DNA of 9,877 nt from DASPNM01 sp035626515 (GTDB lineage Bacteria > Bacteroidota > Bacteroidia > Chitinophagales > Chitinophagaceae). The position numbers and the translations under genes were made by a program. The stretch is from positions 1 through 9,877 of the forward strand of contig DASPNM010000001.1 in NCBI GenBank assembly GCA_035626515.1, given 5' to 3'. The stretch's first letter is position 1. The number at the start of each line of letters is the position of its first letter. The notes below the pieces were generated by a model. It had not been told where the DNA came from. It did not search any database and saw only the letters and a list, made by a program, of their open reading frames with translations. This document shows positions 1 to 6,883 of the stretch, piece by piece.

Positions 1-118
1 GTTTTTTTGCTTGTCAGCTCGCTCTGGATTATTGCATGATCCAGATACTCTCACGAGGGGCATAGCCAAAAGCCTTCACCAGCTGTCGCTGGTGCGGTTT
101 TTTTGCTTGTCAGCTCGC
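1..118. repeat. 22-bp direct repeat (copies at 1-22 and 97-118)
   Basis: The first 22 bases of the window recur exactly at 97-118, giving a spacing of 96 bp. Each copy is a run of seven T followed by GCTTGTCAGCTCGC. The second copy is the T-tract and downstream tail of the intrinsic terminator at 66-105, so the first copy is probably the tail of a similar terminator whose stem lies outside the window. Between the copies, 23-29 and 39-45 form a 7-bp inverted repeat (TCTGGAT / ATCCAGA). No protein-coding gene is visible in 1-175. The repeat is directly seen; its reading as a duplicated terminator is inference. Confidence 0.75.
66..105 (+). terminator. Intrinsic terminator, plus-strand orientation
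   Basis: CACCAGC (77-83) and GCTGGTG (88-94) form a 7-bp GC-rich stem with a TGTC loop, followed by CGG and seven T. It is preceded by CCAAAAGCCTTCA (66-78), which is an exact inverted copy of 166-178, the CCA end and leader of the tRNA-Leu terminator. In the opposite direction the same stem is followed by GGCTTTT, so it may act weakly both ways. The gene it terminates on the plus strand lies before or at the window edge and is not identifiable. Confidence 0.75.
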
Positions 119-142
119 CTGAGCAAGCTCGGCTCGCTTCCA

Positions 143-172
143 AACAAAAAAACCCTCAGCTGCGCTGAAGGC
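143..172 (-). terminator. Intrinsic terminator of tRNA-Leu
   Basis: Read on the minus strand, CCTTCAGC (171-164) pairs with GCTGAGGG (160-153) across a GCA loop, with one G-T wobble, and is followed by seven T (152-146). It begins four bases after the encoded CCA end of the tRNA, so it should define the end of the tRNA transcript. Together with the terminator at 66-105 it forms two facing terminators separated by about 40 bp. Confidence 0.85.
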
Positions 173-175
173 TTT

Positions 176-262
176 TGGTGCCCGAGACTGGATTCGAACC
201 AGCACGCCGTTTCCAGCGCTACCACCTCAAAGTAGTGCGTCTACCAATTTCGCCACCCGGGC
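176..262 (-). tRNA. tRNA-Leu(GAG), CCA end encoded
   Basis: This is a class II tRNA with a long variable arm. Read on the minus strand, the acceptor stem GCCCGGG (262-256) pairs with CTCGGGC, including one G-T pair. The D-loop has GGTAGACGC. The anticodon stem is CTACT/GGTAG around loop TTGAGGT, which puts anticodon GAG at 228-226 (reads CUC/CUU leucine codons). The T-arm is GCTGG-TTCGAAT-CCAGT. The discriminator A is at 179 and CCA is encoded at 178-176. The anticodon region closely resembles bacterial tRNA-Leu(GAG). A promoter-like box lies just upstream (274-281) and an intrinsic terminator follows directly. The CHAD gene stops 45 bp upstream on the same strand, and no terminator is visible between them, so read-through into the tRNA is possible. 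Confidence 0.96.
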
Positions 263-273
263 ATCGGGGGCTG

Positions 274-281
274 CAAATTTA
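274..281 (-). promoter_or_regulatory. Probable -7 box of the tRNA-Leu promoter
   Basis: The minus strand reads TAAATTTG here, an exact match to the Bacteroidota -7 consensus TAnnTTTG, placed 11 bp before the tRNA 5' end. That spacing puts transcription start within a few bases of the mature 5' end. A C-rich run (GCAGCCCCCGA) lies between the box and the tRNA. No good TTTG -33 element is seen at 17-20 bp, so this rests on the -7 box and its position. Confidence 0.5.
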
Positions 282-307
282 CAAGGTTTTTCCAACTCGA
301 TTTGAAC

Positions 308-1144
308 TCATACTGACGTAGCCGCCCCTTTTCCCCCTCCCGCCTTCGATTTTAACAGCCTGCTCAACTTTTTCAACGCCGAATCGAGAAGACCTTCTGC
401 CAATACTCGGTTCTTTTCCTCGAGCTTTTTCAACCGCGCATACGCCTTCAACGGCTTCGGCACATGGTCACGGCGGTAGTGCCGGGTGCGGATCGCAAAT
501 ACCTGCCGGTCCTGCCAGCCCCCCAGCTCATCAAGCACGTCGTGCAGCTCGTCGCCGAGCGATTCCAGCCCGTGACCTGAAGGCAAAATCCGAACCCAGT
601 AAAAAACATTTTTCAAATTCTGGCGCAGCTTGTGGGGAGTGGGAAAATACATTTCGCAGCCGAAAAAACTGCTTCGGATCAGTTCCACCGTACGCTCCGC
701 TAATGTTTCGACCGAAATTGTGGAAGTCGCGTTTAACACACGCGTTTCGGCGTCGGCGATTTCGGCTGTATCATAATCCCGGATGGCCTGCCGGCTCCAG
801 CGCCGCGCCTGTTTCAGTCCTGTTTCAAAGTACTCTTTCAATTCCGAATACCGGTCGCCATTGCTTTCATAGCGGTGAAGCAACTCCTGGCAAATCTCCA
901 GGTCCCGCTGCTTGCCGAGCACGCGAAAGAGATCTTCTGTAGCGGGGAAATCGACCTTCACCGCTTTTTCCGGGAGGATCGCCACGAGCAATCTCGCATA
1001 TGCGCGAAGCTTTTTGAACGCGACCCGGATATCGTGTGTGGCCTCTGTGTCGGCTTTCCGGTGAAGGACCGAAAGATTGGTATGAAAGCTCAGCGACTCG
1101 TTGCGCCAGTGCAACAATATGAAGTTGGGACTATCCATGATCAT
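308..1144 (-). CDS. CHAD-domain protein (putative polyphosphate-associated)
   Basis: This 278-residue soluble protein consists almost entirely of a CHAD domain, a helical domain rich in conserved histidines and basic residues that binds polyphosphate in characterised members. Both internal repeats are visible. The first has HDIRVAFKKLR (37-47) followed by LGKQRDLEI (76-84). The second has HKLRQNLKNV (171-180) followed by LHDVLDELGGWQDRQV (200-215). The C-terminus is a basic tail (KKLSRLLKSKAGGGKG). There is no CYTH/triphosphatase domain and no polyphosphate kinase or phosphatase gene nearby, so its partner is not indicated. Two in-frame ATGs lie at the start (1144 and 1138). Neither has a clear Shine-Dalgarno sequence, and the first is used here. 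It lies about 100 bp downstream of the YD-repeat gene on the same strand. The family call is firm; the cellular role is family knowledge only. Confidence 0.85.
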   Translation of the reverse strand: MIMDSPNFILLHWRNESLSFHTNLSVLHRKADTEATHDIRVAFKKLRAYARLLVAILPEKAVKVDFPATEDLFRVLGKQRDLEICQELLHRYESNGDRYSELKEYFETGLKQARRWSRQAIRDYDTAEIADAETRVLNATSTISVETLAERTVELIRSSFFGCEMYFPTPHKLRQNLKNVFYWVRILPSGHGLESLGDELHDVLDELGGWQDRQVFAIRTRHYRRDHVPKPLKAYARLKKLEEKNRVLAEGLLDSALKKLSRLLKSKAGGGKGAATSV

Positions 1145-1151
1145 CTGGCAG

Positions 1152-1234
1152 GTTAGAAAGTTAGGAAGTATGGGAGTGAAAGTAGCCAGTAGGCTCGAAC
1201 TCCTGACTCCTGACTCCCGCCTTCAGACTCCCGA
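1152..1234. repeat. Degenerate 8-bp and 7-bp tandem repeats in an intergenic gap
   Basis: Two short-period arrays sit between the YD-repeat and CHAD genes. At 1152-1175 there are octamers GTTAGAAA, GTTAGGAA and GTATGGGA. At 1200-1234 there are five exact-register heptamers: CTCCTGA, CTCCTGA, CTCCCGC, CTTCAGA and CTCCCGA, followed by a C run. The rest of the 100 bp gap shows no gene or clear terminator. A weak TAACTTTC box (minus strand, ending about 13 bp before the CHAD start) matches 7 of 8 of TAnnTTTG but lacks a -33 partner, and it lies inside the octamer array. Confidence 0.7.
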
Positions 1235-1244
1235 CCCCCCCGGC

Positions 1245-2075
1245 TCAGAAGCTGTACGCGTACTCGATCTTTCCCGTCATCTGCTTGTCCTTGCTGAACA
1301 GCGCTTCTTTGGTTTTCAATCCCCGCTCGTTGAAAACAAAGCGCCAGATGAGGTAGCCGAGATCGAGGCTCGTTGTGGTGGTGATCTTCTGAATCACCCG
1401 ATCCTGGTCATCATACTCGAACATGTAATCGGGCAAAAGGCGTCGCGCCTTCTTGTTGTAGCGGACGATGTCGGTAAGGCGGTTTCTGTCGTCGAAATAA
1501 TAATACACAACTCCGGTTTCCAGGCCGCGCCGGTAGCTCCGTTCGTCGCCAGGGTTTCCTGACTCGTCGGGTGTGAAGCGGACCTCAAGGCTGTCGGAAC
1601 CGTTGATCGTGCGCCACATCCTGGTCGGCTTGCCGGAGGCATCGTAAAACCAGGCATGATTTTCCAGCTGGTTGAAATCGTTGGCGGAGTCGCGGATACT
1701 GTTCTGCACGCCAACGAGGTTGCCCAGTGCATCGTACTGGTAGGTGGTGCGGCTTACGACGGCCTCGCTTGAGTCGGTGGCAACGGCCAGGTTGCCTTTT
1801 TCATCGAAGCGGTAAGTAGTGATGGTCAATGACGGGTTGCGGCTGGTAATGCGGAGCACCCGGCCATTTTCAACAATTTCATGCACTTCAGAAAACTCGC
1901 TGGTGGGTTGACCCTGCGGAGTGAAACCCGTAGCCACAACGCGCTTCACGTTGTTTTCAGTATAAGCCTTCATCTGCTGTGCGACCTCGCGGGTGCTGAC
2001 AATGTCATTGAAATAATACTGGGCTTGCAGGCCCGTGCCGATTAGCACAGAAAAAAGGAGCGTCCAGCTTTTCAT
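1245..2075 (-). CDS. Secreted YD-repeat (RHS-like) protein of unknown function
   Basis: The 276-residue product begins with a Sec-type signal peptide (basic start, hydrophobic 5-16, likely cleavage around LQA-Q at 18-19). The remainder is a series of repeats with the pattern aromatic-x-[YF]-D-x-x-G/R-[NR]-L, typical of RHS/YD-repeat proteins. They occur near residues 88-100 (YRFDEKGNLAVAT), 112-124 (YQYDALGNLVGVQ), 142-155 (WFYDASGKPTRMW), 191-203 (YYFDDRNRLTDIV), 218-230 (MFEYDDQDRVIQK) and 246-258 (FVFNERGLKTKEA). A fragment (EYAYSF) ends the chain. The repeats imply a beta-strand-rich exported protein. It lacks the giant shell, core-closing motif and toxin tip of true Rhs toxins, and no immunity gene adjoins it. 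No membrane anchor, lipobox or sorting domain is seen. The start follows a candidate promoter box by 20 bp. Precise function is unknown. Confidence 0.8.
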   Translation of the reverse strand: MKSWTLLFSVLIGTGLQAQYYFNDIVSTREVAQQMKAYTENNVKRVVATGFTPQGQPTSEFSEVHEIVENGRVLRITSRNPSLTITTYRFDEKGNLAVATDSSEAVVSRTTYQYDALGNLVGVQNSIRDSANDFNQLENHAWFYDASGKPTRMWRTINGSDSLEVRFTPDESGNPGDERSYRRGLETGVVYYYFDDRNRLTDIVRYNKKARRLLPDYMFEYDDQDRVIQKITTTTSLDLGYLIWRFVFNERGLKTKEALFSKDKQMTGKIEYAYSF

Positions 2076-2359
2076 CAGGATGGTTGATTGTTGATCAAAA
2101 TTAGATTAATAACCAAAGACGAGAAGCTTCGGCCGGCTGTATTTTTTGTGCTTATTTTTAAGAAAATTTTATCGTGGGCCGGCTCCCTGAACGAATGTGC
2201 AAGGAAATAGAGCGAATCAACAGACCGCGGGATTACGGGAATGAAAACCTGCGGCCTGCAACAGGTCAAAAGCCAACCACTTTCACCTCCTTGCCAATGA
2301 TGATAGTCCTGCCGCCAGTAGTCATGTTCCATTCGGCGTTCACCGTATAAATTCAGGTT
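2076..2359. other. Divergent intergenic region between the YD-repeat gene and mazG
   Basis: This 284 bp region separates divergently transcribed genes. It contains a candidate leftward promoter box (2096-2103), an AT-rich section (2139-2172) bracketed by two copies of GGCCGGCT (2131-2138 and 2177-2184), and a short inverted repeat around 2248-2267 (ACCTG / CAGGT). No convincing TAnnTTTG promoter is seen close to mazG; the nearest is a partial TAAATTCA at 2347-2354. An 85-codon minus-strand open frame spans 2332-2075, but its composition does not look like a protein and it is not called. Confidence 0.6.
2096..2103 (-). promoter_or_regulatory. Candidate -7 box for the YD-repeat gene
   Basis: The minus strand reads TAATTTTG, an exact fit to TAnnTTTG, 20 bp upstream of the ATG. 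This would give a leader of roughly a dozen bases. No clean TTTG is present at the expected 17-20 bp upstream; a TTTGG lies only about 10 bp away. Support is therefore the -7 match and its position. Confidence 0.4.
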
Positions 2360-3133
2360 ATGAATGACCTATCGAAAGCATTTTCCGAGCTGGTGACGAT
2401 CATGGACGAGCTCCGGGAGAAATGTCCGTGGGATCGTGCGCAGACCATCGAAAGCCTGCGGCAGCTCACCATCGAGGAAACCTACGAGCTCGCCGACGCG
2501 ATCACCGAAGGTGACTGGGAGGCGTTGCGGGAGGAGCTTGGAGATTTACTGCTTCACATTGTTTTTTACGCACGGATCGGAAGCGAAAAGAATCAATTTA
2601 CACTGGCCGACGTGATCGGGGGGATCAACCGGAAGCTCATCGGCCGCCATCCGCACATTTACGGCGACGTGCAGGTAAAAAACGAAGAAGATGTAAAAAG
2701 AAACTGGGAACAGCTTAAGCTGAAGGAAGGCAAGGCTTCGGTCCTGAGCGGCATCCCGGTTTCGCTACCTGCCACGGTGAAGGCGATGCGGTTGCAGGAA
2801 AAGGCAAAGCAAGTGGGCTTTGAATGGGAGCACCGCGACCAGGTCTGGGAAAAAATCGGGGAAGAGATGACTGAGCTTCAACATGCTGTCAGCAGCGGCA
2901 AACAGGATAAGATCGAGGAGGAACTGGGGGACGTATTCTTTTCGCTCATCAATTATGCACGGTTTTTGAGGGTGGACGCCGAGAATGCGCTCGAACGGAC
3001 CAATAAGAAGTTCATCCACCGGTTTACCCTGATGGAACAAAAGGCACTCGAGCGCGGTAAGCGCCTGGAGGAGATGAGCCTCGAGGAAATGGACGCCATC
3101 TGGAACAGCATCAAACAGCAGCACGACCCGTGA
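2360..3133 (+). CDS. mazG: Nucleoside triphosphate pyrophosphohydrolase MazG
   Basis: MazG hydrolyses (d)NTPs to the monophosphate and pyrophosphate, acting as a house-cleaning enzyme and, in E. coli, lowering (p)ppGpp levels under stress. The 257 residues carry the standard two-domain all-alpha fold. The N-terminal domain has CPWDRAQTIESL (22-33), EExxE at 39-43 and ExxD at 59-62, followed by the conserved RHPHIYGD (96-103). The C-terminal domain has KAKQVGFEW (148-156), EExxE at 168-172 and ExxD at 188-191. Both sets of metal-binding acidic residues are intact. Length is normal for the family. The ATG has no Shine-Dalgarno sequence. The stop codon overlaps the GTG start of the downstream histidine kinase by 4 nt, so the two are probably co-transcribed and translationally coupled. 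Confidence 0.96.
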   Translation: MNDLSKAFSELVTIMDELREKCPWDRAQTIESLRQLTIEETYELADAITEGDWEALREELGDLLLHIVFYARIGSEKNQFTLADVIGGINRKLIGRHPHIYGDVQVKNEEDVKRNWEQLKLKEGKASVLSGIPVSLPATVKAMRLQEKAKQVGFEWEHRDQVWEKIGEEMTELQHAVSSGKQDKIEEELGDVFFSLINYARFLRVDAENALERTNKKFIHRFTLMEQKALERGKRLEEMSLEEMDAIWNSIKQQHDP

Positions 3134-6100
3134 AGCCATCATTACGAAATATTCTGCTGAGCAAATACGCCCTGCTCGTCTGGGCAGTCGTGCTCATCAG
3201 TCTTTCCATCATCTTTAACAAAGTCTATACGACCTGGTCTGCGGTAAACCAGGAACTGCGCCACGCGGAACGATACGTGCATAGCCACGAGGGCGATTTC
3301 AACCAGTTCCTGCGCGACACAACGCTGATCTCGCGGCTCCTGCTGCGGCAGGAATCGCTGGCGGAATTCAACGACGTTGTTGAAAAGCCTTATGGAATTT
3401 TTCTTTACCAGCCAGATGCTTACCGGAACCAGGAGCTGCGTTTCTGGAGCGATCAGCAGGCGCTCCCTTCCCCCGAATCGCTCGCGCGCCCGGATGGCGA
3501 ATATTTTGAGCACCTTCCGAACGGCTTTTACGTTACTGTGAAGCGAAGCATGGCGACTCCCGCCGGCGCCCTACACGCATACGCCATGATCCCGATCCGT
3601 TCGGATTACTTCATTGAAACCGACTACCTGCCGCGAAAATTTTTCTTCAGCTCTTCGGCCGAGCGCCGGGTCGTGATCAGCAGTAAGGAAACGAATTACC
3701 CGGTGCGCTCTCTATCAGGCAAACCACTTTTTTATCTAGGGAAGAAAGCCAGTGGAGCCGTTCCCTACAACGATGCGTTCACCATCTGGCTTCGTTTTGG
3801 CGCGGTGCTGCTTCTCCTGTTTTTTGTGCACCTCGTGGCGGAGTCGCTGGCCTGGAAAAGAGGGTCATGGGCTGGAATTGCCTTTCTCGTGGGAGTAGTG
3901 CTGTTGTTACGCATATCGGTTTATCTTTTCCCGGGACTTCTGAACCTGCGGCAGTTTGGACTGTTTAATCCTTCCATTTACGCTGCCAACGCAGTGCAGC
4001 GTTCGCTCGGGGATTTTCTTATCAATTCGGTACTGTTCTGCTGGATGATCCTGTTTGCGTGGGCGAAGCTGCGCAACTGGCAACGCCCGCTGGATCCGCT
4101 CCCACCACGACGTGCGCAGGCGCCCGCAGTATTGGCTATTGTCGTCCTGCTGGCTTCCACTTTCGTGCTGGCCTCAATGATCCGCAGTTTGATTGCGGAT
4201 TCTAAAATTTCATTCGACGTAACTGATTTTTTCAGCCTTAACCAGTATACGGTGGCCGGCTTCGTGGTGCTCGCCGCGTTGTCGTTGTCGTACTATTATT
4301 TTTCGCAGCTGTTGTTCCGCTTCATCTTTCCGGTTTTCGAGGCCCGAACCATGCTGATCTACTTCGCGATCGCAGTACTAGGCCTTCTTTACCTCAGTAC
4401 AAGGCGCGGACAGGAGGTGTTGTTCTACCTGCCGGTGCTGCTCTGGACGCTGCTTTATACCTGGCTGGTGAACCGGCAGGGAGCTATCTTCAACCGGCTG
4501 CGGATCAACATCGCAGGAATGCTGTTCTGGATTTTCGTATTCTCCGTTTCGATCTCGGCGATCATGCTCACAGAAAATGCCAAGGTGGAATGGGAAAAAA
4601 GAAAACGCATGGCCGACCGGCTGGCGGAGCAGACGGATCCCTCGAGCGAGAACCTCATGCGGATCGCGATCGAGTACCTCGACAATGATTTCCTCAGCGA
4701 AAACTTTCCACGGTTTCGGAATCCGATACAGAACATCGTGTTGCGCGACAGCATCCTCAGAGAGAACTACAGCGGTTACCTGAATAAATACGACACACGG
4801 CTTTACGTGTACGATTCGTCAAACAACGCAATCAACAACGACGATCCTACATCCTACGAAGCGCTCAACACGATCCGGCTGGTGCAGTCGAAGCCCACGC
4901 GGACCGCAGGGTTGTACTACTACGAGACTTCTTTTGACAAATTTCATTACCTCACCTGGCGCGAGGTAACCGATGCGGAAGGGAATAAGCTCGGTTCATT
5001 TTTCATCGTTTCCAATCCCAAAAAATACAGCGGGGACGCTCTGTTTCCCGAGCTTTTCCGGCAGTTCAAGGAACAGGATCTCGAAAATTCGCCCATCTAT
5101 TCCAATGCGGTGTACATCAACAAAACGCTGGTATCCCCACCCGGGAAATATCCGTTCCCAATTTCACTGACGGACCCGGAAGTGCCGCAGACGGAGTACG
5201 AAAAACGGAGAAACGGGGATTTTGACGAGCTCTGGCACCGGGCGGGTCCGCAGAAAGTGGTGGTGATCGCCCGGAAGCGGGACACAGTAATTGAAACCAT
5301 CACGCTCTTTTCCTATATTTTCTGCGCCTTCCTGTTCCTGGTGGCGCTCGCACAGCTCGTATCCTTCATCATCCGTACGGGATACAGCTGGAAGGGCTTC
5401 AGCCGTCTTTTCCAGATGAACATCAGGACGCAGGTTCACAGCACGATCATCTTCGTGAGCATTTTTTCCTTCGTCATCATCGGCGTGGCCACAATCTCGT
5501 TTTTCATCAGCCGGTATAACCGCAACAACAGCGACAAGCTCAGCCGAACTATGAAGATCATGGTAAACGAAATGCAGAAAAAGATTTCCGATCACCACAC
5601 TTTCGACGACGTGATAAAGATCTATGATTCGGTGGTTAACTACGACCTTCAGAAGCTGGTCGACGAGGTTTCGGATATCCATGGGGTCGACGTAAACGTA
5701 TACGATCTTCATGGAAACCTTTATGTTTCCTCGGAGGCCAACGTGTACACCAAGGGAGTGCTCAGCAAAAAGATGGACCCAACCGCGTACTATCATCTGA
5801 GCAAGCTCCGCCAGGTGCAGCACGCGCAGAAGGAGCGCATCGGGAACCTCAGCTACCTGAGCATCTACGCTCCCGTTCGGGATGAGGAAGGGACAGTCTA
5901 TGAATACATCAACATTCCATACTTCACGTCCGGTCCGGAGCTGAACCAGGAGATATCAAACTTCCTCGTGACGATCATTAACCTGAATGCTTTCATTTTC
6001 CTCGTGGCCGGACTGATCGCCCTGTTCATTACAAACCGGATCACCGGCTCATTTTCTATCATCAGTGAAAAGATGAAAGAGGTGGGCGTGGGCAGAACGA

Positions 6101-6882
6101 ACGAAGAGATCGAATGGAATCGCGACGACGAGATCGGGGAGCTGGTAAAAGAGTACAACAAGATGGTGGCGAAGCTTGGCGAAAGCGCCGCGGCACTGGC
6201 GAAGAGCGAACGCGAAGGCGCGTGGCGGGAAATGGCGCGGCAGGTAGCGCACGAAATCAAGAATCCGCTGACGCCGATGAAGCTGAGTCTGCAGTACCTG
6301 CAAAAAGCAATCAGCAACAACCAGCCGAACGTGAAGGCGCTTACGGTAAATGTCGTCAATACACTCGTAGAGCAGATCGACCACCTTTCAAAGATCGCCG
6401 CCGACTTTTCGCAGTTCGCAAACATCGGCAACACGAATGTGGAGCTGTTCGACCTGCACGACGTCCTCGATTCTTTAAAAAAACTTTACAGTCCCAACCA
6501 GCAGGTGCAGATTGACTGGAAACCGGTAGATGAAAAGGTAATGGTGCGGGCCGACCGCACGCAGATGAATCGCCTGTTCACCAACCTGCTCGCTAATGCC
6601 GTGGAAGCCTGCAACGGAAGGACGTTTTGCCGCGTGGAGCTGACGGAACAAAAGGTTGACGGCGTCGTGAGGGTAAGTGTCAGGGACAACGGTGAAGGGA
6701 TATCGCCGGAAACGCAGAAGCATATTTTCATGCCCAATTTCACCACCAAATCGTCGGGCACCGGCCTGGGACTCGCCATGTGCAAAGGAATCGTGGAGCA
6801 GGCTAAAGGCCGCATCTGGTTTGAAACCGAAAAAAACAGCGGCACAACCTTTCATGTCGAGCTGCCACTGGCTGGGACCTAA
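3130..6882 (+). CDS. Giant NtrY-like membrane sensor histidine kinase
   Basis: This 1250-residue sensor kinase has about 12 predicted membrane segments: 14-30, 219-237, 247-267, 293-312, 332-351, 374-400, 406-423, 429-447, 459-480, 723-748, 771-794 and 944-967. The resulting topology leaves three extracytoplasmic sections (about 31-217, 481-722 and 795-943) and puts the C-terminus in the cytoplasm. Next come a HAMP linker (968-1020) and a HisKA segment with phospho-acceptor H1041 in QVAHEIKNPLTPMKLS. The HATPase domain has N1152/N1156 (N box), DNGEGI at 1186-1191, F1204TTK and GTGLGL at 1210-1215. All catalytic boxes are intact. The HEIKNPLTPMKLS form and HAMP context resemble NtrY-type kinases. 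The GTG start overlaps the mazG stop and is the only start that retains the first membrane segment, since the next Met is residue 141. No response regulator gene is adjacent, so its partner and signal are unknown. It ends one base from a convergent gene. Confidence 0.92.
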   Translation: MKPSLRNILLSKYALLVWAVVLISLSIIFNKVYTTWSAVNQELRHAERYVHSHEGDFNQFLRDTTLISRLLLRQESLAEFNDVVEKPYGIFLYQPDAYRNQELRFWSDQQALPSPESLARPDGEYFEHLPNGFYVTVKRSMATPAGALHAYAMIPIRSDYFIETDYLPRKFFFSSSAERRVVISSKETNYPVRSLSGKPLFYLGKKASGAVPYNDAFTIWLRFGAVLLLLFFVHLVAESLAWKRGSWAGIAFLVGVVLLLRISVYLFPGLLNLRQFGLFNPSIYAANAVQRSLGDFLINSVLFCWMILFAWAKLRNWQRPLDPLPPRRAQAPAVLAIVVLLASTFVLASMIRSLIADSKISFDVTDFFSLNQYTVAGFVVLAALSLSYYYFSQLLFRFIFPVFEARTMLIYFAIAVLGLLYLSTRRGQEVLFYLPVLLWTLLYTWLVNRQGAIFNRLRINIAGMLFWIFVFSVSISAIMLTENAKVEWEKRKRMADRLAEQTDPSSENLMRIAIEYLDNDFLSENFPRFRNPIQNIVLRDSILRENYSGYLNKYDTRLYVYDSSNNAINNDDPTSYEALNTIRLVQSKPTRTAGLYYYETSFDKFHYLTWREVTDAEGNKLGSFFIVSNPKKYSGDALFPELFRQFKEQDLENSPIYSNAVYINKTLVSPPGKYPFPISLTDPEVPQTEYEKRRNGDFDELWHRAGPQKVVVIARKRDTVIETITLFSYIFCAFLFLVALAQLVSFIIRTGYSWKGFSRLFQMNIRTQVHSTIIFVSIFSFVIIGVATISFFISRYNRNNSDKLSRTMKIMVNEMQKKISDHHTFDDVIKIYDSVVNYDLQKLVDEVSDIHGVDVNVYDLHGNLYVSSEANVYTKGVLSKKMDPTAYYHLSKLRQVQHAQKERIGNLSYLSIYAPVRDEEGTVYEYINIPYFTSGPELNQEISNFLVTIINLNAFIFLVAGLIALFITNRITGSFSIISEKMKEVGVGRTNEEIEWNRDDEIGELVKEYNKMVAKLGESAAALAKSEREGAWREMARQVAHEIKNPLTPMKLSLQYLQKAISNNQPNVKALTVNVVNTLVEQIDHLSKIAADFSQFANIGNTNVELFDLHDVLDSLKKLYSPNQQVQIDWKPVDEKVMVRADRTQMNRLFTNLLANAVEACNGRTFCRVELTEQKVDGVVRVSVRDNGEGISPETQKHIFMPNFTTKSSGTGLGLAMCKGIVEQAKGRIWFETEKNSGTTFHVELPLAGT

Positions 6883-6883
6883 T

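Noticed and set aside
11..235. 74-codon plus-strand open frame
   Set aside because: It runs antisense through the tRNA-Leu gene and across both terminators, so it is a shadow frame.
1152..1234. Short repeats as a CRISPR array
   Set aside because: Units are 7-8 bp without spacers and there are no cas genes; they are simple tandem repeats.
2131..2184. Two GGCCGGCT copies bracketing an AT-rich section as insertion-element ends
   Set aside because: The motif contains a self-palindromic core and the enclosed 38 bp has no gene or further terminal symmetry, so chance is adequate.
2075..2332. 85-codon minus-strand open frame whose stop overlaps the ATG of the YD-repeat gene
   Set aside because: It covers a divergent intergenic region with a candidate promoter near its end. 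Its predicted protein has no domain, no signal peptide and a composition typical of translated non-coding DNA. The overlap with the next ATG is likely chance.
5164..5823. 219-codon minus-strand open frame inside the histidine kinase gene
   Set aside because: It lies antisense to a well-supported kinase reading frame with clear domains and shows no recognisable protein features. Long antisense frames are common in genes of this base composition.
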